Below, piece after piece: positions 18,001-26,978 of a stretch of 64,000 bases of DNA. Under the pieces are notes generated by a model. It saw only the letters and a list, made by a program, of their open reading frames with translations. It searched no databases and had not been told where the DNA came from. Source of the DNA: Tritrichomonas musculus (lineage: Eukaryota > Parabasalia > Tritrichomonadida > Tritrichomonadidae); assembly GCA_039105265.1 (NCBI GenBank), contig JAPFFF010000022.1, forward strand, positions 1,860,001 through 1,924,000, written 5' to 3'. The position numbers and the translations under genes are program-made. Every line of letters begins with the position of its first letter. Within the stretch, counting starts at the first letter, position 1.

Positions 18001-20564
18001 TAGTCTTTGAATCTAAATACTAAATTTAGTGGTATGTCATAATCTTTATCTATATCCCATCTCATACAATAATAATTGGATTCTTCATACGTCTTAGATG
18101 GTCTATATAAATATAACTGGTCTGATTCCTTCAAGGTAAAATACTTGGAGTCAGTTGTTGTTGTACCTCCACTTGGAATAGAATCACATATTATTTTCCC
18201 ATTTACTTTTAAGTCACCCTTTATAATATATTTACCAAGTACTGGATTCTTCTCATCTATCTCATTAGGATTATTAATAACAGGGATACCCATACAGTCT
18301 AAAATTTTATCCCAAGCTTCAGTACTTGTAATTTGGTCTGGTATTGCTATTGCTCCGCTATTGCTTTTATCTTCTAATGATAATGATAATGGGCTTATCT
18401 CATTACATTGATAAACATAACTATTATAATCATCATTCCATACTAATTCGCCGATTCCTTGTAAAAAATGTTCTTGATAATGCCTTACTGCAATATCTCC
18501 AATATCTCGATTTGTCCTCCAATCTCTGTCATTAAGCATTTCACTAACATTGTTTCTTATAGCTACCCATTCCCTATGGTCTATGTCCCAAACAAAATTG
18601 GCAGGTGCTTGTAAGCTAACATCTCGCCTCCAATCATTATTATCATTTGGATGTGATCTTGGCATATTAGCTATTGTCATTGAATTAACCCAACGACCTG
18701 ACTCAAGAGACCAAACATAAGTTGGTCTTAACACTGCATTCCTATTTTGTTCAGGAACAATATTAATAACAGGTCCCGGTTGTTCTGGTACAACAATACT
18801 TTCTTCTGGTGGATAATATTCCCATTGTCCTCTATCAGGATTATAAATCATTTCTCCTTCCGAATGAATATTATGTTGTACTATTGTTTGTGCTATTTTA
18901 TTTCCCTTTGGGTTAATTCTCCATCCAGCTGGTACATCTTCTTCACGTGGCGCTATTGCTATCCATTCCCTATGTCCAACATCCCAGACAAAATTCCAAG
19001 GAGCTCCAAATGCAGAATTAGTCCTCCATCCAAATTGATTTGGTATATTATAAACTGCAAAACTCGTCCACATGCGAAATACTGTACACCAAACATATGA
19101 ATCATTAAATAAGGATTCTCGTTGACGTGTTGGTTGTTCTGTTTGTATTCCTATTGACTGGTATTGTCTATTCATCTCATCTAAACCATTATCATATATC
19201 TCATAATCAAACATCTCTTGTGTAAATGACTCTACTTCATTTTGGAACCTGAGAGATGCAACATTATTTCCTAGGTTCGCAATATTATGTAATAAATAAC
19301 CTGATAATTGATTTACAGCTTGTAGACCTACATTCATATATTGAATTAGGTTTGAATCATTATCACCGCCTTCATTATCACCACCTTCATTACCTCCTTG
19401 ATTATCATCCTCTTCTTCACCATTTCCTTCATTACCTCCTTGGTTACCTCCTTGATTATCGTGTTTGCAATTACAAGACTTGATTGTTACAACATAATCA
19501 AATAAAGCATTATGTGAATTCACTATATCTTTAATAATCTCGAATACTAAATTTAAACATTGTCCTAACGTTATATTTAAATAGTCTTGTCCACCAGGTG
19601 GTACAACATCCACTTTCATTCCATTAGCATTTCGATGTGTATAATAGTATGTAATACCTGAATGTAAAATTACATTATACAAATAAAGACCTAACATAGC
19701 TTTTGCATATTGGTCTTTATTTATATTATTATCTTTTAGATTTTGGGTATATGTCTCAAAAAACTCACGAGGACTTTTAACTTCAACTATTTGGTCTGCA
19801 ACAACTTGATCAGTACTTCCTTTATATTTATATCCTATTGTTTTTAGTCTATTATCTTGAAGATTATAATGATATTGAATAGTTCCACTAATGAATTTTT
19901 TCCAATTTTCTTCATTAAAAGCTTCATATAAGATTTTCTTTGTTGGATTTGTTGTCTTTTCATTCTTCATAATGTTCATCAATAAATCCCCTAAATTCGA
20001 GTATCCTACCTCTGCAAGATAAGGGTCTGGAGTAGGAGTTGGTATAGACTTTGGATATTGAAGATAATGAACAGCTTTGCTTTGCCCTGTTTGTTCATCA
20101 AATGCAATTTGTTCATATCCATCTGCTGCACACATCAATTCGGTATACATCTCATGAATAGCCTCACATGTTTTCGATTCTTCTTCAATAAATTCATTAA
20201 ATGTATTAACACAAAGTTCATCTTTTATCAACTCCTTATGTGACTCTGCTTTTTCAGGTAGTGAGTCTTCTAATTGGGGTGTCTGTTCAGGTCCTTTAAA
20301 TACGTATTTTAAATAATTGGCAAATTTATTTGTAATAGGTACATTGCCGAAACCATCAAGCTTTCCTCCATTTTCGATATGATTACCAACTACTCTTTCA
20401 TCTACTTCAGCCTTATTATATAAGCAACTAAATTTTGGGTAATCATCTGGGTCCTCATTTCTTATAATATCAATATTACCTTCATCATTAACACTTATCT
20501 CTATATTTTTGTCTTTGAGCTTTTCAGCCTCACTTGATTGCAAAGAATAAAGTTTAATTGACAT
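15030..20564 (-). CDS. Giant fibre-like protein 1, element A
   Basis: The protein is 1844 residues. The N terminus (MSIKLYSLQSSEAEKLK) is conserved in B. CLYNKAEVDERV near residue 50 and YITKVEVKEMID near the C terminus match the YxKxEVD pattern common in phage tail fibres. Near 480-690 lie about four aromatic repeats (WRTN, then NFVWDVGHREWIAIA). A repeated domain (PFDIIIQQQFYEV, NIMTMRRDLN) is shared with protein 2. A glycine-rich linker lies near 1200, and a coiled coil closes the C terminus. No signal peptide is seen. It is by far the largest gene here, and a receptor-binding or spike role is inferred. Its start is 15 bp from the divergent 245-residue gene. Confidence 0.75.
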   Translation of the reverse strand: MSIKLYSLQSSEAEKLKDKNIEISVNDEGNIDIIRNEDPDDYPKFSCLYNKAEVDERVVGNHIENGGKLDGFGNVPITNKFANYLKYVFKGPEQTPQLEDSLPEKAESHKELIKDELCVNTFNEFIEEESKTCEAIHEMYTELMCAADGYEQIAFDEQTGQSKAVHYLQYPKSIPTPTPDPYLAEVGYSNLGDLLMNIMKNEKTTNPTKKILYEAFNEENWKKFISGTIQYHYNLQDNRLKTIGYKYKGSTDQVVADQIVEVKSPREFFETYTQNLKDNNINKDQYAKAMLGLYLYNVILHSGITYYYTHRNANGMKVDVVPPGGQDYLNITLGQCLNLVFEIIKDIVNSHNALFDYVVTIKSCNCKHDNQGGNQGGNEGNGEEEDDNQGGNEGGDNEGGDNDSNLIQYMNVGLQAVNQLSGYLLHNIANLGNNVASLRFQNEVESFTQEMFDYEIYDNGLDEMNRQYQSIGIQTEQPTRQRESLFNDSYVWCTVFRMWTSFAVYNIPNQFGWRTNSAFGAPWNFVWDVGHREWIAIAPREEDVPAGWRINPKGNKIAQTIVQHNIHSEGEMIYNPDRGQWEYYPPEESIVVPEQPGPVINIVPEQNRNAVLRPTYVWSLESGRWVNSMTIANMPRSHPNDNNDWRRDVSLQAPANFVWDIDHREWVAIRNNVSEMLNDRDWRTNRDIGDIAVRHYQEHFLQGIGELVWNDDYNSYVYQCNEISPLSLSLEDKSNSGAIAIPDQITSTEAWDKILDCMGIPVINNPNEIDEKNPVLGKYIIKGDLKVNGKIICDSIPSGGTTTTDSKYFTLKESDQLYLYRPSKTYEESNYYCMRWDIDKDYDIPLNLVFRFKDYLFGHNWELTWDGKNWTGNNCQNMCTEKISYMNTNDGAPALTIKHNERIGRWIKGTIKEDLTDDDNYAHILKDYLTNWRVVKKDGTILSEGITATFDSSGSGTLTQDGYKYEQARMYVDAPSGLNADDGLYVYADLNINGNITELKWDCHPTHCINSGVMHTYGSNPCLESFNYHREKRHSIKIIEGFNHKNIRIYIEKELFDFDVKVNPFDIIIQQQFYEVEPDPRKCTTISTDYNIYSSKIIWADNIMTMRRDLNVVGGITDILAYDYALLKQTVDNLVEQMRIQAMYNEYTDSIKQGVAVANSILNILASTVCIASALSTLNMSNNSVTINTYQTRPFPAGPGGNGGGGGGGGGGYPGDGGSGFQGKFLVNVDLKADKMTMERFLPITTTVQNPVAGAISTFSATQVVLSTTHALTQLGNAIATLGSNVLHFFRNRPDTNGTETLNINSSSITITDNDTDNATNTITTTEQSLERTHREVQPQVVTDETDEIRTDITVPQTTMTNTASTTIALRNQVPVINISGIQYTLEDIADMTRAERNALVASHPDILRIQYHGREWFNVYDLFYNDQLIIHNNVFQRRTLIRPADIEMTDRIHRATDNNWSIEWEGTTYTARDIEQLSMQDRLNLPFVQNGDIGLEPYLNDQTMEAWINIIDHRGETIDPIVATIDYSAPTTANISGGQVRFVGINSQIEVNANGVRYQHYDLVATTDTWTVPGTTPAITARMIEQMSDEQRGELMDNIYSHGNLLAFNDTLDETTGEEITQVLYNGNVVATIDRRRLHVINIVNGVIEMYQQDGVISATTQVIMGAVGYVARRFLHGQWQFVRHHPGDAAAIAGVAAEAYVANRIGLFNIPSWFRRNDNPETLAEEDVLEKILAWAYHEETDDEPELEITMKDADKMMVSFDTCINIAKTYRDTLKGTIAFMCEKIKELENKSSTKHPLEDIDMTAYITKVEVKEMIDQKDAYIDTLEARLAALEAKCANIE

Positions 20565-20579
20565 TTTATGAATTATAAA
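20565..20579. promoter_or_regulatory. 15-bp divergent start region
   Basis: Only TTTATGAATTATAAA separates the start codons of the giant fibre gene (minus) and the 245-residue gene (plus). Any core promoters must therefore be bidirectional, or lie within or overlap the opposing coding regions. Element B has the same arrangement with 16 bp at 58494-58509. Confidence 0.6.
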
Positions 20580-21317
20580 ATGTTAGTATCAGTACAGAGT
20601 ACAAATGCTGATGAATATAATAAGGTATCTATCAATTTGGATATACCATGGAAGTGTAAATATATTAAATATTTTGTATCTTCAATTAATACAATAAGTA
20701 ATATTATGTTGAGTACGAAAGATGATTATATAGAGTTTACATATAACAGTATTCCATTCAAGCTTAAATTCGAAGATAGATATAATTATACCATCAAGCA
20801 AATAGAAGCAGTTTTAAATCCACTTGCGGAGGTATCTTTTAAATATAATGATACTACTCGTACATTTACAATAAAGACACAAACACCGTTAACGATAACC
20901 TCTATTTCCCATAGGGCTGCGCTATTAACTGGTTTATATAATACTTCATTGCCTATTGTGTTACCATCAAATGCAACATATAATATTAAAGACATCCCAA
21001 TATTAAATCATACTAAGTTGTATCTAGTATCACTACAAGGTAATGCCATATACTCGAATATAGGTGAACAACAATATACACCTTCTGTCATTGGTAGTAT
21101 CAATACATTCACTTTAGATAATAAACCACTTATATATGATTTCGAAACTGAAAGTAAACCATTAAAAATAAAAACATATACAGATTCATTAAAGTTTTTA
21201 GAATTAAGTTTAGTAGATTTTCAATATCAGCCAATATTGTTAAAAAGTCCTTTGTTCATAACTATCAAAATTAAACCATCTAACTCGACTGATGTCAATG
21301 ATGTTTTAACTACGTAA
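20580..21317 (+). CDS. Conserved 245-residue virion-type protein, element A
   Basis: The start at 20580 (MLVSVQSTNAD) is chosen over an ATG four codons upstream because the B homologue begins at the same point (MLISMQSRDSQ). Conserved blocks are IPWKCKYIKYFVSSINT, SHRAALLTGLYNT, LYLVSLQGN and LKFLELSLVDFQ. The composition is beta-rich with no charged tails, as in single jelly-roll or penton-like proteins, though I cannot show that fold. It lies between the polymerase and fibre genes, and its 3' end overlaps the polymerase 3' end by 8 bp. A role as a vertex or fibre-base protein is a guess from its pairing with the fibre gene. Confidence 0.7.
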   Translation: MLVSVQSTNADEYNKVSINLDIPWKCKYIKYFVSSINTISNIMLSTKDDYIEFTYNSIPFKLKFEDRYNYTIKQIEAVLNPLAEVSFKYNDTTRTFTIKTQTPLTITSISHRAALLTGLYNTSLPIVLPSNATYNIKDIPILNHTKLYLVSLQGNAIYSNIGEQQYTPSVIGSINTFTLDNKPLIYDFETESKPLKIKTYTDSLKFLELSLVDFQYQPILLKSPLFITIKIKPSNSTDVNDVLTT

Positions 21318-24300
21318 ACCTAAGAGTACGTGCAAATTTGGGTAAGTTGGTTTGTTGAAATGTCTTTGACTTCCTGAATGCATTCGAACCATCCAACAAA
21401 TCAAATGTCATACTTTCTCCTTCATGCATTCTTTCAAAAAGCTCTTCAACTGAGATACCCATCCTTTTGCACTTGTTGAGAATAACTTGTTTTGGAATTC
21501 CTTTGAGTCTAATATGATATCCTTCATTTCCTTGTTCATCAACCAAGATATCGAGGTAGCTCTTTTTACCAAGTGCAATGAGTTTTCTTGAGTGTATTTC
21601 TCCTTGACTACCTTCGAACTCATCAAAGTCATTATGAAACTGACACATATTTTTTCCAATAAGAGGTTGATGATACTTGAACTGAAATAAGTCAGCTATC
21701 CTTGGTACATCTTTTTCAAGTACATGCATACTATCAGTATCTTGATAAAAGATAGGTATACCTGCTTGCTCAGCTGTAGCCATAACCCTGTTCATTAAGT
21801 GCTTACTCCAAGAGAGAACGCTTGCACCAAATTGAGGTAGGTTGAAATGGTCATTAATTGGTTTCAACTTCTTGACATAGCACTTATCAATATTAGCATC
21901 TTCAACAACCTCCTTGATAAAGTTGTAGTTCCTCCAGAGGTACTTGTATAGTTGGCTTTTTGGTACTGTCTTGGTTTCAGTCTTTGTTGCTTTCAATATT
22001 GACTTGCCATATATGGAGTTGAGGAGGAGCTTTATTGTTTGTTCAAGAGGGTTCTTTTGCTTTTTATAACTTGCCCTGAGATTAAAGAGCTTCTCAATGA
22101 ACTCATTGATTTTCTTGTTAAATCCTTCATCAAAGTAATAGCCACGTATTAACTCATATTCAACATCATAAAATTCGAACAAGTCCATGAGACCTACTTT
22201 ATCGATATAATAATGGTCAACAAGGAAATTGCCGAATATTTTACTACCTGCTTCATTCCTTGTAAATACTTGTCCAAATTTATATGGCTCTTTTGATTTA
22301 CATTCGAGTTTCTTGATGTTGACTTCGATAAAGAATGTATCATATTGCATAAGTTGTTCATGTGTTGTACCTTGTGGTATTACTTTAGGTCTTCCTAATG
22401 GTATACCATCCATAACATACATTGCAGATGGATATAAGCTAACTGCATCAAAGTCTTGTATCTTTCCTTCGATGTATTGCTTTTCATTACCTGCTGTCAT
22501 TGTTCTTCCACCAGAGACACATCGTTGTATGAAGTCTTGACACTTACCTGATAGTTCATAACATCCATCAAAGCAACCATATTTCTTGGCAAAGCAGTAT
22601 CCAATAGCACTTATAGATATAAAATCATGAACACCATACATATCTGTCTTTGTTTCTTTAAAGACTGCTTTCAGGTCTTCATTAAATTTTTCCATTCCCT
22701 TCATCAAAACAATACAGTCCTTGAAACAATAGAAGATGGCATATTTAATGATGTCGATTTTGCCATCATTATAACAATTTGCAATTTTTGCATTTTCGAT
22801 AATCTGCTTGCAGTTTGCATCAAGTTGTGCTTTCGATAACTTATCTGAATTTTCATCGATGTATTGCTGTTGGAACTCAGTAGCATCAACAATTCTTCTT
22901 TGAATGTTCTCTTGTGTATATAGCTTATATGCCATGACTTCCTTGTGAACATTGAGGTTGAACATTGTAGCAAATTTACTTAATGCTTGAGGTATTATAC
23001 TATATGAGTTCCTGAATGTTAATCTCTTTTTGACTTTCCTTGTACCTTCTTCGAATAATGTCATGATGATTTGCAACACAGTTCCACTTCGTTCTGTTAT
23101 CTGTGTATCCCATCCAGGTGTGTTAATGAAAAAACATGCATCATACTTGAGGTTGTGAAAATATGTTAATGAGCCACTCCATAAATAATTCAAGAGCTTC
23201 TGTCCACAATCTTCACCTTGAATAGATATTTTATGTATGTTGGCTCCATCTCGAAAGATCGTACAATTGAGATATGGTATATGTGGACTGACTGTCGAGT
23301 TTGTTTCGAAGTCGCTATAATAAATCCTTGACCATGTATTTTGTTTCTTTTTATTATTCTCAATGATTCTTGTACATTGTTCTGCATTATATTCGAGACT
23401 TACATAGTCATTAACATGCTCATATTCAGTTGTGTTGATAATATCCATTTCGCATGCTTTGATTTCTTCAAATAGATGTAACTCAAACATCTTTTGGAAA
23501 AAGGTTATTGGTTTGATTCCTTCAGAATTATATTCTTTGACAGTCTTTCTGTTACTATGTAATTTATATATCATACATCTTTTTTCAAAAGGCATATATG
23601 CAAATGTTCTATCAAGTTCTTCATAGTGTTGAAGATAGAATAATGTACAAGGTATGTTCTTATTGAGCATATAATGGTCTTTGAACAATATCAGTTTAAC
23701 TTCTCTTTTAAAATCAACAGACCATTTTTTCTTTCTGGTGTTGATTCTTGTTTCATACTTGTATTTATCAGGTTGTTCAACAACTCTAATGATACTAAAA
23801 TTGCACTTGAACTTTTTAGCTACTTCTTCTATCTTGTTATTGGGTATGGTTCTTGTTTGAACAAAAAATCGTAAGTCATCTATTTCATCATCAGTGAACA
23901 CACCGGATTGTATACAAGCATATACAAAACAATTATCTCTGTAGTTCTCTTTCCTTACCTCATGAAAGATTTGGTATGTAGATAAGTCTATAGGTGATAG
24001 ATTGATGTATGGGAAAAAACTACCTTCTGGTGTATTTCGATAGTCTTCATCAATTTCAACTTCATCATCATAGATTTCATGAGTATCCATATCTTGCATC
24101 TTGGTTCTAAAATGAACACCATCATTTGTTTTGTTCATGTCAATAAATTGTACCTCATATCGAACTGGAATGAACATGTTTGAGATATATGGATTAGTGT
24201 CTGACTGGTCTTCACTTAAATCAAGTTCTCCTGTTATATGACCTAATGTACTTTCGATGTTGTGCTTATCACTGAGTGTGAAGTACTTATAAGTTCCATC

Positions 24301-24594
24301 AAGTGCAATTGCTTTAACAATAGGTCTTCCAACATTTGTCTTTTTATGTATCTGTCGTAGTGCTTCCGTAAATGCGTACCTCTTATCTTCATCTTGATTG
24401 ATGTCTGTAGCAAAACCAATACCTTGTCCTGCAGGAATCATGAGCTTCCTCATTTCTTCTTTAAATTTGTCTTTCTTTTGGTATTGTTTTGCACGTCGAT
24501 TATATTCACGACGAAACTGTGATTTTGTATCAGCATAGACATCTCCAATAGCATCTAAAAAATTGTCTTCAATGTCCTTGTTCATGTTTAACAT
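21310..24594 (-). CDS. pPolB: Protein-primed family B DNA polymerase, element A
   Basis: The protein is about 1094 residues; the ATG at 24594 or the one at 24585 is the likely start. An OTU/papain-like segment (DNCFVYA near 221, FKDHYML near 306) precedes the exonuclease motifs DFET (about 428), FHNLKYD (about 480) and YCFKDC (about 625). The palm motifs are AVSLYPSA (about 718), LLNSIYGKS (about 858) and YQDTDS (about 951). The protein would replicate the linear element from its terminal repeats using a protein primer. It is close to the B polymerase across its length and to the D fragment at its N terminus. It ends tail-to-tail with the 245-residue gene and follows a coiled-coil gene. Confidence 0.93.
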   Translation of the reverse strand: MLNMNKDIEDNFLDAIGDVYADTKSQFRREYNRRAKQYQKKDKFKEEMRKLMIPAGQGIGFATDINQDEDKRYAFTEALRQIHKKTNVGRPIVKAIALDGTYKYFTLSDKHNIESTLGHITGELDLSEDQSDTNPYISNMFIPVRYEVQFIDMNKTNDGVHFRTKMQDMDTHEIYDDEVEIDEDYRNTPEGSFFPYINLSPIDLSTYQIFHEVRKENYRDNCFVYACIQSGVFTDDEIDDLRFFVQTRTIPNNKIEEVAKKFKCNFSIIRVVEQPDKYKYETRINTRKKKWSVDFKREVKLILFKDHYMLNKNIPCTLFYLQHYEELDRTFAYMPFEKRCMIYKLHSNRKTVKEYNSEGIKPITFFQKMFELHLFEEIKACEMDIINTTEYEHVNDYVSLEYNAEQCTRIIENNKKKQNTWSRIYYSDFETNSTVSPHIPYLNCTIFRDGANIHKISIQGEDCGQKLLNYLWSGSLTYFHNLKYDACFFINTPGWDTQITERSGTVLQIIMTLFEEGTRKVKKRLTFRNSYSIIPQALSKFATMFNLNVHKEVMAYKLYTQENIQRRIVDATEFQQQYIDENSDKLSKAQLDANCKQIIENAKIANCYNDGKIDIIKYAIFYCFKDCIVLMKGMEKFNEDLKAVFKETKTDMYGVHDFISISAIGYCFAKKYGCFDGCYELSGKCQDFIQRCVSGGRTMTAGNEKQYIEGKIQDFDAVSLYPSAMYVMDGIPLGRPKVIPQGTTHEQLMQYDTFFIEVNIKKLECKSKEPYKFGQVFTRNEAGSKIFGNFLVDHYYIDKVGLMDLFEFYDVEYELIRGYYFDEGFNKKINEFIEKLFNLRASYKKQKNPLEQTIKLLLNSIYGKSILKATKTETKTVPKSQLYKYLWRNYNFIKEVVEDANIDKCYVKKLKPINDHFNLPQFGASVLSWSKHLMNRVMATAEQAGIPIFYQDTDSMHVLEKDVPRIADLFQFKYHQPLIGKNMCQFHNDFDEFEGSQGEIHSRKLIALGKKSYLDILVDEQGNEGYHIRLKGIPKQVILNKCKRMGISVEELFERMHEGESMTFDLLDGSNAFRKSKTFQQTNLPKFARTLRFT

Positions 24595-24668
24595 AAAATA
24601 AAAGTGAAACGATAAAAATAAAAACAAAGAAAAAGTTAAAAAAATTATTTTTTTAGTTATGACCTATC

Positions 24669-26087
24669 TTATTGGGGGTAATCATCATCATCAACGATAT
24701 TATCTTCGAGATGTGGAAAATGATATTGGAACTCATGTCCTTTCGACTTCGATTCAGAGTTCCGTTGAATTTCGTTCTTCTCCATTGATTCACCAAATTG
24801 CCTAATGGCTTTCAGCACTTGCTTCGGTGATTGCTTCTTTCCACTTCTATCGAAGCTGCATGCTTTGTCCAACTTCTCTTTCTCTTCTTGTGATAAGTAT
24901 GGTCGAAGATGATAAACGCAATTGGACAACTTCCATCCATAGGACTTGAACACGCTTATCGGATCTGGTGCTTTTTTCTTGTCATATGATTCAACAGCTT
25001 CCAACATGTTTCGAAGATAATCAGCTTCTTTCATCATCAATTTCGATCTTGTCAACTTTTCAGCAAATGCATCATCTGTTGGAGGACCAGCTTGTTGAGC
25101 ATTTTTGAGATCTGACACGTCCTTCTTCAGATCGTGAATTTTGTTAATGTACTTCGCCACCTTTTTTGGAGCAAGTTCCAATTTCATCAGCTCGATTGTG
25201 TATTCGTCGCTATTATCAATGTCTTTCCTGAGTTCTTCAGCATTGTGATTGATGTCTTCAATGTGAAATTCTACACCAGTCATTCGCTCCTCCAACTTCG
25301 TTAATCGGTCTTTCAAGTTTTCATTTTCTTCTATTATTCGTTCCATTTCATCTCGAAAGTCGAATGGCCTAACATTATCCTCCTTATAATCACTATTGGA
25401 TTTCATATCATGAACACTTTTCGGTGGCTTATATGGTTCTCTGTGAACTGGTTCTTGTTCTTGTTCATGATCAACTTCTTCTTCTTCTCCTTCTATCTTT
25501 GTTTCTTCTTTTGGATTGGAACCGAGTTTTTGATTCTCGACAAATGCAGATGGTCTAGCGAGAACTCTTGGAGGTGGCGGTATTTGTTGATTAGAAGGAG
25601 GTGGAGGAGGTGGAGGAACTTGTATTATATTATATGAGCGAGGTGGTGGAAAGACTTTATTGGAAATTGGAACATATGGAACATATGGATTCTTCCTTCT
25701 TGCATCGTCTTCTTGCTTCAATCTTGCTAATGCTTCTTCTTCTTGCTTCTTCTTCCTTCTTGCTTCTTCTTCTTGCTGCTTCTTCAATCTAGCTGCTTCT
25801 TCTTCTTCTTGCTGCTTCTTCAATCTTGCTGCTTCTTCTTCTTCTTGCTTCTTCTTCAATCTAGCTGCTTCTTCTTCTTGCTGCTTCTTCTTTAATCTAG
25901 CTGCTGCTTCTTCTTGCTGCTTCATGATGAACTGTCTCATGGATTCGAGTTGTTCTGGGGTCATGTTCTTGATCCAATCTTCTGTGGGTGGAGCTGATGG
26001 CGGATCTGATGGTGGAGCTTGTTGACCCGATTGCTCGATCGAGTCAAATAGACTAACATCGCTGTCTGAGCTGTAGTTGTATGACAT
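24669..26087 (-). CDS. Coiled-coil protein with RLKKKQEEE repeats, element A
   Basis: The protein is 472 residues. The N-terminal 30 residues are serine/aspartate-rich, followed by a run of about six repeats of ARLKKKQEEEEA (about 60-125), a proline-rich section with PPPPPPPP (about 155), an acidic linker, a long coiled coil (about 230-330) and a more globular C-terminal part (VFKSYGWKLSN region). The B gene in the same place (361 residues) has a similar plan with different repeats. It lies directly upstream of the polymerase on the same strand, which makes it a candidate for the terminal (primer) protein or a partner of replication. That is inference only. Confidence 0.7.
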   Translation of the reverse strand: MSYNYSSDSDVSLFDSIEQSGQQAPPSDPPSAPPTEDWIKNMTPEQLESMRQFIMKQQEEAAARLKKKQQEEEAARLKKKQEEEEAARLKKQQEEEEAARLKKQQEEEARRKKKQEEEALARLKQEDDARRKNPYVPYVPISNKVFPPPRSYNIIQVPPPPPPPSNQQIPPPPRVLARPSAFVENQKLGSNPKEETKIEGEEEEVDHEQEQEPVHREPYKPPKSVHDMKSNSDYKEDNVRPFDFRDEMERIIEENENLKDRLTKLEERMTGVEFHIEDINHNAEELRKDIDNSDEYTIELMKLELAPKKVAKYINKIHDLKKDVSDLKNAQQAGPPTDDAFAEKLTRSKLMMKEADYLRNMLEAVESYDKKKAPDPISVFKSYGWKLSNCVYHLRPYLSQEEKEKLDKACSFDRSGKKQSPKQVLKAIRQFGESMEKNEIQRNSESKSKGHEFQYHFPHLEDNIVDDDDYPQ

Positions 26088-26277
26088 ACAAGTATAAAAA
26101 TGATCTATTTTCTAGTTGATATCACTAAATTTTAAATTTCGTAGAAAAACTCGAAGGTAGATATTTTTCTTTGAAAAAGTTAAATACACTATAAAAATTC
26201 AAAAATTGAATTAAAAAAAATAAAATATATTGAAATTTTAAAAAAATATATTTATTAATATCACTATTATTTTATTA

Positions 26278-26703
26278 ATGATGAATGAAGAAGAAGATAA
26301 AATAGAAGATATTTTACAAAAACAAACACCTCCTAAAGATCATGATTCATTCGACTACAAAATTAATATAAACATGTCGAAAAAAATATCTCAACTAAAA
26401 GTTGAAGATGATACATCAAATTTAAGAACGATGTGTGAAAATTATGCTCAAGCTCTTGAAAATGATGCACATCGACTTCGAGCAAAACAAAAAAAGAGGT
26501 ATGATGAATGGTTTGACAACCTCGAGAAAGATTGTTATCCTGCAAGAGACATTGTTAACTTGTACAACATGTTCTTTGGTCATGAACTATCTATTACTCG
26601 ACTTGGTTTCGGGCATCTCGATGGAACAAAGAGACACTTTACACATAAGAAAGTGAAAAGAAACAAGAAGTTCATCACAATGTACTACAAAAAAAATGAA
26701 TAA
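26278..26703 (+). CDS. Conserved small basic protein, element A
   Basis: The protein is 141 residues with an acidic N terminus and a basic C terminus. The block YNMFFGHELSITRLGFGHL followed by THKKVKRNKKFI aligns with YNKYFGTNYTKRGFGQIKE and TKKRIYINSKKR of the 173-residue B protein. The pattern (a short helix, then a Y/F-F-G turn and a basic tail) could bind nucleic acid, but I recognise no named family. It is divergent from the coiled-coil gene and convergent with the bZIP-like gene, with a tandem-repeat array between the latter pair, an arrangement kept in B. Confidence 0.65.
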   Translation: MMNEEEDKIEDILQKQTPPKDHDSFDYKININMSKKISQLKVEDDTSNLRTMCENYAQALENDAHRLRAKQKKRYDEWFDNLEKDCYPARDIVNLYNMFFGHELSITRLGFGHLDGTKRHFTHKKVKRNKKFITMYYKKNE

Positions 26704-26729
26704 CTAAAAAAAAGTTTTTTTAACTACAT

Positions 26730-26978
26730 GTTTTTCCTCATAAGCTACCTTTTTCCTCATGTGATACCTTTTTCCTCATGTGATACCTTTTTCCTCATAA
26801 GTACCTTTTACCTCATTACCTTTTTCCTCATGTGATACCTTTTTCCTCATGTGATACCTTTTTCCTCATGTGATACCTTTTTCCTCATATGATACCTTTT
26901 TCCTCATGTGCTACCTTTTTCCTCATGTGATACCTTTTTCCTCATGTGATACCTCATTCTTCATGTGATACCTTTTTG
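26730..26978. repeat. 19-bp tandem repeat array, about 12 copies
   Basis: The unit is CCTTTTTCCTCATGTGATA with small changes (CTCATAAG, CTCATATG). The array fills the whole gap between the 141-residue gene and the bZIP-like gene and enters the 3' end of the latter. Element B has a different repeat array at the matching place (about 51930-52250). It may be a replication, segregation or transcription-control site. Confidence 0.85.

Noticed and set aside
25660-26025. Plus-strand cysteine/serine-rich frame
   Set aside because: It is the complement of the RLKKKQEEE repeats in the coiled-coil gene of A.
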